A stretch of 39,386 bases of DNA, taken from positions 1 through 39,386 of IMG/VR virus record IMGVR_UViG_3300036978_000268; one strand, written 5' to 3'. This DNA comes from a virus. Below, piece after piece: positions 23,777 to 31,165 of the stretch. Every line of letters starts with the position of its first letter. Position 1 is the first letter of the stretch. The position numbers were made by a program, and so were the translations under genes. The notes under the pieces were generated by a model. The model made no database searches. It was given only the letters and a program-made list of their open reading frames with translations, and had not been told where the DNA came from.

Positions 23777-24149
23777 TTTGCCACAAGAAGTGCTCGCCTA
23801 CTGGAACGCCAACAGCCTCGGCCTGCCTGCTCTTTGGTACGAGTACGCACCCGATGGGCAGTATCCACCGATATCGGTGTTTTGGGCGGATGGATTCAGC
23901 CGCGAATACGCAAACTTGGGATTTAAGATGGACACCTACCGCTACAAATTCAGCCTTCTGGGTACCGATCCAGTCGCGACCTACGAAGCAGGATTTAAAG
24001 CGGTGGCGTATCTCAACAATTTCGAACCGTCCGGGTATATCCAAACGACTTCAACGCCGGAACAGTTTGCGACACCATCGGAGACGGGGCAGGCGAATGT
24101 GTGGGAATACAACTTTACGATTGACTTCGTGATTCAACCTTCAAACTAA
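23769..24149 (+). CDS. tail terminator candidate (TTG start)
   Basis: About 126 residues. No ATG or GTG start exists; TTG 23769 with GGAG 8 bases upstream overlaps the previous stop and is chosen. NLPQEVLAYWNANSLG, PISVFWADGFSREY and TYRYKFSLLGTDPVATYEAGFKAVAYLNNF suit the tail-terminator fold (HK97 gp/lambda U), where position between connectors and tail tube agrees. Assignment is by position plus fold impression. Confidence 0.55.
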   Translation: MANLPQEVLAYWNANSLGLPALWYEYAPDGQYPPISVFWADGFSREYANLGFKMDTYRYKFSLLGTDPVATYEAGFKAVAYLNNFEPSGYIQTTSTPEQFATPSETGQANVWEYNFTIDFVIQPSN

Positions 24150-24160
24150 GGATCCGATAC

Positions 24161-24631
24161 ATGGCCTACAATGTGCTTGGCAACCCGGTCACAGGCAAGA
24201 AGGCAACGGCAATCGTTACGCCTTTGACTGCCAACGGGGTAGTGGTAGCAAACGGCACCGCAATCAATCTTGTCGTCAAATCCATATCACTGGACGAAGA
24301 GGGCTCGGAAGCGGAAGCCGAAACCAATCTTTTTGGCCGACTGATTACAGTCGGCAACACGAAAACTAGCCTCGAAGTCTCTGCTTATGTATCCGGGGCC
24401 AACGGAACCGGACCCGTAAATGCATCGGCAAACTGGACGATGGCTGTCGGCGACTACTTTACCGCCAACATTACCGCCGGGCTCGCAAACACAATCGGCA
24501 CGTTCATGCTCTCCAAGAACTCGATGACGATTGATCCGAACGAAGTTGTCAATCTGGATATGTCATGGGCCTCGCATGGAATCATGACAACCAGAACCGT
24601 GGCTATTCTGACCGCTAACGGAACCGCTTGA
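24161..24631 (+). CDS. major tail tube protein candidate
   Basis: 156 residues behind AAGGATCC. Beta-rich and Ala/Thr/Asn-rich: KATAIVTPLTANGVVVANG, SLEVSAYVSGANGTGPV, IGTFMLSKNSMTIDPN. Size and position just before the tail chaperones match a tail tube protein. No unique motif. Confidence 0.6.
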   Translation: MAYNVLGNPVTGKKATAIVTPLTANGVVVANGTAINLVVKSISLDEEGSEAEAETNLFGRLITVGNTKTSLEVSAYVSGANGTGPVNASANWTMAVGDYFTANITAGLANTIGTFMLSKNSMTIDPNEVVNLDMSWASHGIMTTRTVAILTANGTA

Positions 24632-24643
24632 TAGGGGCAACAA

Positions 24644-25114
24644 ATGGCTGATGTGTTTTACTTGTCGGACATTGGCGACGACTTCATGGAACTTAAAGCC
24701 GGGGGGCAAATCTACCGGCTTAGTCCTTTGTCCGTAGGAGATCGGGGCCGATTACAAACCCTTCTCAGGAAGTATTCGGACAACCCGATTGATGTCGCAA
24801 GAGAAGCGTGCAAGGATCAGCCTTTCCCTATTGCACAACACATTATGGACCGGGCAATGGATCGGCGGCGGCACTGGCCACCCGCTATTGACTCGCCTGA
24901 TGGGCTAACGCTCTTGATGCAGACGATTGAACTTCAGGAAGAGATGATTCGGGCCATGCTTCGTCGGCAACACCCGGAATCAGGCTTGAAAGAGGCTAAA
25001 GAGATATCTGAACTCATCGGAATCGAAACCCTTGGAAAGCTCTTCAGCTTCGCATGGACAGGGCGGAGACCCGACGACCCAAACCTCTCGGGGTCGGAAA
25101 CGCCGACCCAGTAA
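24644..25114 (+). CDS. tail assembly chaperone (gpG-like)
   Basis: 156 residues, mostly helical: RLSPLSVGDRGRLQTLLRKY, MQTIELQEEMIRAMLRRQ, LKEAKEISELIGIETLGKLFSFAW. Lies directly before the tape measure, as gpG does. A slippery CCCAAAC at 25078 allows a -1 shift into the overlapping frame to make a longer gpGT-like product. Chaperones of this type coat the tape measure during tail assembly. Confidence 0.75.
   Translation: MADVFYLSDIGDDFMELKAGGQIYRLSPLSVGDRGRLQTLLRKYSDNPIDVAREACKDQPFPIAQHIMDRAMDRRRHWPPAIDSPDGLTLLMQTIELQEEMIRAMLRRQHPESGLKEAKEISELIGIETLGKLFSFAWTGRRPDDPNLSGSETPTQ
25078..25109 (+). promoter_or_regulatory. programmed -1 frameshift signal
   Basis: C-CCA-AAC (25078-25084) is a perfect X-XXY-YYZ heptamer in the frame of the upstream gene. 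After a 6-base spacer, GGGTCGG (25091-25097) pairs with CCGACCC (25103-25109) around AAACG. Slippery site, spacer and stem match the textbook -1 signal and would direct ribosomes into the 25084-25293 frame. Confidence 0.75.
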
Positions 25115-25293
25115 ACTGGCAAAAAATCGTGCGGCACCTGGTTACGGAATTCCACTTGTCCTACCGGGAAGTTTTGGATCTTACACCCCGGCAAATCGCG
25201 GCCATTCTGACCGAAAAGTCTGACCCGCCGGGGCTCCTGCAACTCGAAACCCTTGACGCCATGAAAAGATCTCTGAAGGAATATTATGGCTGA
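25084..25293 (+). CDS. gpT-like extension of the tail chaperone, made by -1 frameshift
   Basis: After the shift, reading continues PLGVGNADPVNWQKIVRHLVTEFHLSYREVLDLTPRQIAAILTEKSD to 25293; the joined protein would be about 216 residues. The frame is open from 25012, and the ATG at 25054 lacks a ribosome site. A helical domain (YREVLDLTPRQIAAIL) resembles the small gpT domain that contacts the tape measure. It overlaps the tape-measure ATG by 8 bases. Confidence 0.7.
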   Translation, partial: PLGVGNADPVNWQKIVRHLVTEFHLSYREVLDLTPRQIAAILTEKSDPPGLLQLETLDAMKRSLKEYYG

Positions 25294-26755
25294 CAACGCA
25301 ATCAGCAAGCTATATGTCCTGATTGGGGCATCAACACAAGGATTATCCGCCGGGCTGAACAAAGCACTGGCGGATGTGACCAAATGGGCGAATGATGTAT
25401 CCAAGGTAGCAGTCGGCAACATCATTGCCAACAACATCGGCGGAGCCATTAACGGACTGGTCTCTGGCTTTACAACCGCAATTCAGCACGCATCTGACTT
25501 AAATGAGTCCATCTCAAAAACGCGGGCTTTACTTGGCGACAACGCCAACGAAGCCTTGGCTTTTGCGAACCAGATGGAACAATCCGGTGTAGCATCCTCA
25601 AAAACGGTTCTGGACTCATTCACCAATACTTTTCTGGCTTTAAAGAATCAGGGAATCAAGACTCAAGAAGCCTTCGCATCCGCCAAGGCTCTTGAAGAGC
25701 GGATGGCCGACATCTCGTCTCAGAGCAACCTACCACCGGAACAGCTTCGGGAGATGATTCAATCGGGACTAGCCGGGCAATTTGAAGCCTTACGGGGCAT
25801 GTCCGTTTACACCTCGGCGGATCAACTTGACCAGCGGAGCGGAACCTCAGGCGGGAGTGCGGCGGACAAGCAGACGTCTCGGGCGAAGGGAATCGTCCAA
25901 GAGATTCTAAAGCAGACATCCTCAGCGAAAGGGGACTTTGAAGCGACGAAATTCTCCTACGCAAATATGGAACGCCAAGGTGATGTCAAAAGCCAAGGGG
26001 TATCAACCCGCATTGGTCAAGACTTGTTGGCAGTAGGGCAAATCTTCCAGTATTTTCGGAGCCGATTCCTAAGCCAAATCCTCGAAATAGCCAACACTGG
26101 AGCCTTCAAAAAGATCGGGCAAATGCTGTCCGATGCGGTTGGTTATGTCGGCATGGCCTTCGAAACGATTCTGCCTGCTATCACGGGCACGATCATAAGC
26201 TGGATGGAGCGACTCGTCGAAGGCATCAAATTCATGGCGACGATGGTTATGGCGGTTATCACAAAGCCTCAAAGCGTGGTCGATATGATATCCGGGATGA
26301 TTCAATTGGCAGGTATCGCACTGGCCGACAAAATTAACTGGGTGGCGAATAAGCTGTCGCTAGGTTTGATTCAACGAACCGACAACAGCAACCAGAAGGA
26401 AGCACCGCAAAAAAAGATTGACCAAGGAATGACTGATATCCAAGAGCAGAAGGCGAAGTACGATGAGGCTATGAAGGAACTTTACAAAAAGTTTGAAAGT
26501 GCCGGGCAAACCGGAACACCAGCAGGCCTTCAAATGCCTCAAACTCAGGCAAATGACACGTCAAAATCGTCCCGATCGGCATTCAACTCTCTCTTGCAGG
26601 ATGTAGTCGGCGGCGGCAAAAAGTACGAAGACCAGATGCTTACGGCAACCAAATCAATCGCAGAAAATACAAAGCCAAAAGGCACAGGCGTATCGGATGT
26701 GGCTCAGGGCACGCCTTCGCGTGCAAGCCAACCTCAACTAGCGATGGGACTCTAA
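25286..26755 (+). CDS. tape measure protein
   Basis: 489 residues behind AAGGAATATT. N-terminus LYVLIGASTQGLSAGLNKALADVTKW is typical of tape measures; helical with hydrophobic stretches (GYVGMAFETILPAITGTIISWM; FMATMVMAVI; MISGMIQLAGIAL) in the centre. At about 0.15 nm per residue it would suit a tail near 70 nm, a short siphophage tail. The C-terminus is disordered and charged. Confidence 0.85.
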   Translation: MADNAISKLYVLIGASTQGLSAGLNKALADVTKWANDVSKVAVGNIIANNIGGAINGLVSGFTTAIQHASDLNESISKTRALLGDNANEALAFANQMEQSGVASSKTVLDSFTNTFLALKNQGIKTQEAFASAKALEERMADISSQSNLPPEQLREMIQSGLAGQFEALRGMSVYTSADQLDQRSGTSGGSAADKQTSRAKGIVQEILKQTSSAKGDFEATKFSYANMERQGDVKSQGVSTRIGQDLLAVGQIFQYFRSRFLSQILEIANTGAFKKIGQMLSDAVGYVGMAFETILPAITGTIISWMERLVEGIKFMATMVMAVITKPQSVVDMISGMIQLAGIALADKINWVANKLSLGLIQRTDNSNQKEAPQKKIDQGMTDIQEQKAKYDEAMKELYKKFESAGQTGTPAGLQMPQTQANDTSKSSRSAFNSLLQDVVGGGKKYEDQMLTATKSIAENTKPKGTGVSDVAQGTPSRASQPQLAMGL

Positions 26756-26756
26756 A

Positions 26757-27974
26757 ATGCCGATTACAGCAACTCCGGGTGCTATCTTCGAAAACTGGGT
26801 CCCAGTCACGGATGGATTCGGATATTCAGGCCAAGGGAACGATGTCCAGTACACGGGCCGATGGCTGGCACCGTACTCATCTGACACGCTTCTAAAGGCT
26901 CTCAACCTTATAGATTACAAAGCACGCTTCGAAGCGACAGCGAACACGACTCTGGCGGTTCCTAACCCTACGTTTTTGTACAAGGAACAAATCGAACAGT
27001 CGCTTTATCCTCTTTTAACGTCTCAGAGGATGTCCATCAAACCAGCAGCGGGGTATAACGCCAACTCAGTAAACGCCAACGGCACATCTACTGATGGTCT
27101 TTGGCAGGGGCAATCTAACGCCACAAACATCATCCAGAACGCTCCGTGGGCTCTCGTGGATCTCGAATGGCATCTAAAACCGGTTAATTCGTTCGGCATT
27201 AATTGCTGCTCAATATCCGTCAACGGAACAGGTGAATTTAACGAGATGGGTGCGGATCGAACTTGCTGGATGAAACAAGACAGCCGCACAGGAACTGGAT
27301 ACCCATTGGACACGCCGGGCCGGGGCGGCATTTCGGTTATTACGGGCAACACTACGGCAAATTCAACGCTCTGGTCAAACTCGACATGGTCCTATATACC
27401 GATTAATAATCTGGCGAAAGGTTACACGCTGATTGAACCGAAGGACACGGTTACGATTGAATATCCTTGGGTCGATGCGGCGCTGGTGAACCTTCAGGCG
27501 ATGCGGGCATTGCGTGGCAAGATTAACCTGAACGACATTTTACAGTGGTACGCTGGAACGCTTCTTTACGAAGGTTCGGATGTCGAATCGGCGATGTCGC
27601 CATTAGGGACTTTAGGCTATAAAATCACCCACCATTTTACGGCTCGCCAAGTAGACTGGAACCTCGTACCAGTCATGCCACCATCGGTAGCGAACTCGAC
27701 CGCCAACATCTCGTGGAACCAGATATCTTACGGGTGGGCAAGCTACAAACCGCCTTTGATGGCTTACACACAGACAAACGCCAACCTTCAGGCCTCTGGA
27801 ATCTATCCGAATCTAACGCTTGAAAACACCTATTCGAACTACAACAACCGAATTTACCAGTATGACCAATTCTTTAAATACGTCTCATCGAAAGTAGTCT
27901 CAAACCTGTTTTATTACGGCTTTAACCCTACGGCAAATTGGTATACTCCACCCGTCAACGTGCTCGCAAGCTAA
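26757..27974 (+). CDS. tail protein of unknown function
   Basis: 405 residues starting 1 base after the tape measure stop. Trp/Tyr/Asn-rich beta composition (YSSDTLLKALNLIDYKARF, YKITHHFTARQVDWNLVPVMPP, SWNQISYGWASYKPP) fits a distal tail or baseplate protein. No motif recognised. Assigned from position. Confidence 0.6.
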   Translation: MPITATPGAIFENWVPVTDGFGYSGQGNDVQYTGRWLAPYSSDTLLKALNLIDYKARFEATANTTLAVPNPTFLYKEQIEQSLYPLLTSQRMSIKPAAGYNANSVNANGTSTDGLWQGQSNATNIIQNAPWALVDLEWHLKPVNSFGINCCSISVNGTGEFNEMGADRTCWMKQDSRTGTGYPLDTPGRGGISVITGNTTANSTLWSNSTWSYIPINNLAKGYTLIEPKDTVTIEYPWVDAALVNLQAMRALRGKINLNDILQWYAGTLLYEGSDVESAMSPLGTLGYKITHHFTARQVDWNLVPVMPPSVANSTANISWNQISYGWASYKPPLMAYTQTNANLQASGIYPNLTLENTYSNYNNRIYQYDQFFKYVSSKVVSNLFYYGFNPTANWYTPPVNVLAS

Positions 27975-27984
27975 AGGATATCAA

Positions 27985-28506
27985 ATGCCTGAACTGGCAC
28001 CGTTTGACCGAATTCGAAAGATATTTACCGGGGCCGGACTTGCTTCAGCAACTACCGCAGGCACTCGCACCAGTTACCAATGGCTTGGTCTGGCTCCGTA
28101 CGTCAATGAAGCAACGGCACCCGTCTACGTCTCAATCGTCAACGGTTCGATCACGATAAACGAATCAACCGATGTGACGACATACCCAACAACCGCCTGT
28201 AACGGCTTCGTCACGGCAACGCTTGGTAACACCGTTATAACGGGCTCAGCGGACGGGTATGTATTAGCAGCGGATCCAACGCCAACCGGGCCGGCAACTC
28301 CATTCAGCGTGTCTCGCAAAAGCAATCCAATTTGGATCAAGGTATTGATCGGATCGGTGTTTTACGAGTGCCGGGGATTTATCACAAGCATTGAATTCGC
28401 AGCAACCCCGGACGAAGTCGTCAAGGCATCGTTTGATTTTACGCTTTTCGGTATACCGAAGGCGGCACAGCATAACCTTTGGACAGCAGGAGCGGCGCCA
28501 TTATGA
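27985..28506 (+). CDS. tail protein of unknown function
   Basis: 173 residues, 10 bases after the previous gene. Beta-rich with repeats of TTAT/TGSAD composition and a C-terminal segment FITSIEFAATPDEVVKASFDFTLFGIPK. Position between other tail proteins; possible distal tail or tail tube-like protein. Not recognised. Confidence 0.55.
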   Translation: MPELAPFDRIRKIFTGAGLASATTAGTRTSYQWLGLAPYVNEATAPVYVSIVNGSITINESTDVTTYPTTACNGFVTATLGNTVITGSADGYVLAADPTPTGPATPFSVSRKSNPIWIKVLIGSVFYECRGFITSIEFAATPDEVVKASFDFTLFGIPKAAQHNLWTAGAAPL

Positions 28507-28823
28507 TGAACCGAGCAAGACTCAGGCGAAAACTCTCGATGTCTGGCGTATCTGGATCAATGGACCAGAACGGCACACGGCTACGACCCGTCACAGGGGA
28601 AGAGGAGTTTTACATACGTCTTATCAAAAAGTACACAGTCGGATTAACGCTTGTTTACAGTTGGGTAGCGGTAGTACGCAACCTCACGGAATGGACAACA
28701 ACAGGAGCAAACGGCGGGCCGGGGCTTGACCCGGCTTTTGAAGTCAACAATCAGGACTCTCCAGTTAATACGGTTTACAGGGCCTACAGGGAACCAAACA
28801 GCGGACAGGTGCTTTTTTTTTAA
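28503..28823 (+). CDS. tail protein, N-terminal part, ending in a T9 run
   Basis: About 106 residues from ATG 28503 (ATGA overlap with the previous gene). RPVTGEEEFYIRLIKKYTVGLTLVYSW and VYRAYREPNSGQVLFF suggest a beta-structured tail protein. The frame ends at 28821-28823 in a run of nine Ts; a -1 slip there continues without a stop into the gene at 28862, giving a fused product of about 686 residues. Confidence 0.6.
   Translation: MMNRARLRRKLSMSGVSGSMDQNGTRLRPVTGEEEFYIRLIKKYTVGLTLVYSWVAVVRNLTEWTTTGANGGPGLDPAFEVNNQDSPVNTVYRAYREPNSGQVLFF
28813..28821 (+). promoter_or_regulatory. T9 slippery run joining two tail reading frames
   Basis: Nine Ts. In the upstream frame T-TTT-TTT lets two ribosomal tRNAs slip by -1 with full pairing; polymerase slippage on T9 would have the same effect. 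The next frame is open from 28769 on, with no good start codon before GTG 28862. A sequencing error of one base in the run would also explain it. Confidence 0.5.
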
Positions 28824-28861
28824 AGGGAGCTTGCATAGCACCCGAAGATCCGGGCTGGCCA

Positions 28862-30562
28862 GTGGCATTATTCGGTTTCGGCGGCATAATGGAATTCGTC
28901 TATCTGGATCAAGTGGATGCCGGTGGCAATTATATTATCAATCCATCGGTACCTGACAAGCTACCCTTAAAGCACATTCAAGATTGGCGCGTCGCAACCA
29001 TGCAGGGCGATGACGGGAATACCTATCAGGTCAGGGGCTATTCTGGCTGGTATTTTCAGGCCAGTGCATCGACGTCTGAGGTCGATGTAAACGCCACCGC
29101 CAATGATGAATTGGATCTTGTCCAAGGTCGAACCGACTGGCGTGACTTTGTCATGTGGTGGGCGAATAAGCCAACCGGATATTCCGATCCAACTGCACCT
29201 GGTGTGTATTACCCTAAGTTTTACGGGATTGAACGCCTGTTCATGGGCCTGACGGAATTTGGTGGACACTATTTTGTCTCGCCTGGTTACACGCCACCGG
29301 ACAGCCCGCCTTACACAATCGTATTTAATCGTTATCCAGGGCCGATCCGCATGAGTTATCTGTATGGGCCACACGGAAGTAGTGGAGAGCACAAGATATT
29401 TCACACGTTGCGGTTTGAACTATTGGGCAAGTGTAGCGTCTCGCTTACAGGTACAACGCCAACGATTGAAAATTGGGGTAATCTCGGATCAATCTTGTCG
29501 GCAAACAAGATCAGGCTCCATCCGGGATCGGACACGCTATTGATTATTGATGGTCAGCGTGGGATCAGGATCAGGACTAACGGTTGGCACGCTCACTTTG
29601 GCGATCACATCTTTAAGAATTCAGTTACTCGCCAATACCTATTTGGCGGTAATATCGAGTGGGTCTGCATTAACGCACTGTATTCTAACGACGAAAACGG
29701 AGCAGTCGTTTACGGATCGACCATCCAGTTAGTCGGCTATCATCACTGGTGGTTGCAAATCTGGTGCGACACCAATCCCGGCAAGATGGATCGTTACAAC
29801 ATCCAAGCCAAGGCTTCGATCTGGTACAAGCGGACAGCACCAGTCAGCCCGAACGCATGGAGTCTGCCCGACCCACACCGTGTGGTCAAAGGGGCATACG
29901 ATCTACCAGTCGCTGACGAGGTCGTCTATTCGCAGGCCGATATCTGGGAGACGATGCACGACCCAGGCGAATCGGAACCAATCGAGGTTCCTCCAAGTTA
30001 TGCCGACTCAATTAAAATGCCATTTTCGTTCTCCCAGACATCAAACAATTGGGCCTACATGCACGTCGAATTCTTCTCTGATGGCACGCTTCTGGGTTCA
30101 AAGTTCATGCGGTTTCGCCACGAAACCTACGGCACGTACTACGAGGAGCAGATCCCTTGGAAGCGAGCAGCCGACAACGGACACTACGAGGGCGGGTATC
30201 CTCCTGTCTGGGTCGATAATACGGCTGAAACGGGATATCCGGAGTACGACAATGAAGCGAACATGCTCTGCCTGCCGTTCGGCACTCGTATCCCATCCAT
30301 CCTGCCGACTTGCGGCTTCCAACTCACAACGCTCGGCTCCGCAGGTGTCGCGTTTACAGCCGTACCGTACAGCACTCGCAAGACGACCGGCATCAGCAGT
30401 GCCTCCATGAGTTGGGGCGATGGATCATCCAACACGGTGACACTTGGTACGGCCATCAACCACACATGGGCCACGGTTGGATCTTACACTGTGACAGTAA
30501 CTGTCAATCATGCTGACGGCACTAATGATTCTGCTAAAACTTATGTGACGGTGGAGTCATGA
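28862..30562 (+). CDS. tail or receptor-binding protein with C-terminal PKD domain
   Basis: 566 residues if begun at GTG 28862, which has no clear ribosome site; the frame is open back to 28769 and probably joins the upstream gene through a -1 slip at T9. The body is beta-rich, with Tyr- and Trp-rich stretches. The last ~80 residues (GSAGVAFTAVPYST ... MSWGDGSSNTVTLG ... HTWATVGSYTVTVTVNHADG) are a PKD domain, common in adhesins and tail fibres that bind glycans. Probably the tail tip adhesin, and the end of the late operon before a terminator. Confidence 0.75.
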   Translation: MALFGFGGIMEFVYLDQVDAGGNYIINPSVPDKLPLKHIQDWRVATMQGDDGNTYQVRGYSGWYFQASASTSEVDVNATANDELDLVQGRTDWRDFVMWWANKPTGYSDPTAPGVYYPKFYGIERLFMGLTEFGGHYFVSPGYTPPDSPPYTIVFNRYPGPIRMSYLYGPHGSSGEHKIFHTLRFELLGKCSVSLTGTTPTIENWGNLGSILSANKIRLHPGSDTLLIIDGQRGIRIRTNGWHAHFGDHIFKNSVTRQYLFGGNIEWVCINALYSNDENGAVVYGSTIQLVGYHHWWLQIWCDTNPGKMDRYNIQAKASIWYKRTAPVSPNAWSLPDPHRVVKGAYDLPVADEVVYSQADIWETMHDPGESEPIEVPPSYADSIKMPFSFSQTSNNWAYMHVEFFSDGTLLGSKFMRFRHETYGTYYEEQIPWKRAADNGHYEGGYPPVWVDNTAETGYPEYDNEANMLCLPFGTRIPSILPTCGFQLTTLGSAGVAFTAVPYSTRKTTGISSASMSWGDGSSNTVTLGTAINHTWATVGSYTVTVTVNHADGTNDSAKTYVTVES

Positions 30563-30635
30563 AAAACGCTACAACCTTCTGGCGGGTTGCATTATAGACA
30601 ACCGTCAAGGCAATACGTTCAGGTATTTAAATACA

Positions 30636-30660
30636 CCCCGGCTTTACGCCGGGGCCCTTT
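30636..30660 (+). terminator. terminator at the end of the late region
   Basis: CCCCGGC (30636-30642) pairs with GCCGGGG (30648-30654) around TTTAC, followed by CCCTTT. It lies 73 bases after the last tail gene and closes the structural operon. Confidence 0.65.
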
Positions 30661-30662
30661 GG

Positions 30663-30801
30663 ACAGGCGGTTTAGACCGATAGGCGTCAATAAAAAAGAT
30701 TTTAGAGGTATAACTATTGTGCATTAACTCGATTTGTGCTAGTGTCGAAAGTAGGGGTGGAATGGAGTAGGTCTGATTACTACTACGAAGGAGTCTGGTT
30801 G
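30663..30801 (+). promoter_or_regulatory. intergenic region with possible promoter
   Basis: Between the late terminator and the next gene. Contains TTTAGACC at 30671, half of the operator motif found elsewhere, and an AT-rich tract with TATAAC (30709-30714) that could be a -10 box; no convincing -35. GAAGGAG before ATG 30802 is the ribosome site. Nothing more is certain. Confidence 0.3.
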
Positions 30802-31161
30802 ATGGCAACTTTCAACGACACAGGCAAGATGATCGCGATTCGGGTACTACCTGAAGTTTACAACTCGCTTAACCTTGAAATCTCCGACATAAACGCTTTT
30901 TCGGGGCTCAGATTCCAAGATAAAGTCGTCAACAAAGAGAGCATGATAAACGCCACCTTGGTGGCGTTTTTGTCGCTAGAAAAGAAGGTACGCCGGAAAA
31001 AGCTGGAAGTGTGCCTCAAGATAATCGAAGGCATGTTGGCGTCTACCGAAGACAAATCGGAGCAGGATAACGCTCGAATCCATGTGCCCGCACACCTTGA
31101 AATGCCGGCAGAAGTGGTCGAAGAGGATCAACCAAAGCCTCTTAAAAAGGCTCGAAAGTAA
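30802..31161 (+). CDS. small protein next to integrase
   Basis: About 119 residues from ATG 30802, chosen for GAAGGAG 8 bases upstream over the earlier in-frame start at 30736. KMIAIRVLPEVYNSLNLEISDINAFSGLRFQDKVVNKESMINATLVAFLSLEKKVRRKKLEV may be a ribbon-helix-helix-like protein; the tail is acidic and Pro-rich. Position before integrase suggests a regulator or excision factor. Not recognised. Confidence 0.5.
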   Translation: MATFNDTGKMIAIRVLPEVYNSLNLEISDINAFSGLRFQDKVVNKESMINATLVAFLSLEKKVRRKKLEVCLKIIEGMLASTEDKSEQDNARIHVPAHLEMPAEVVEEDQPKPLKKARK

Positions 31162-31165
31162 GTAA

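Noticed and set aside
30563-30601. 12-codon frame MKNATTFWRVAL at the end of the tail gene
   Set aside because: Very short, no ribosome site; overlap by ATGA alone is not enough.
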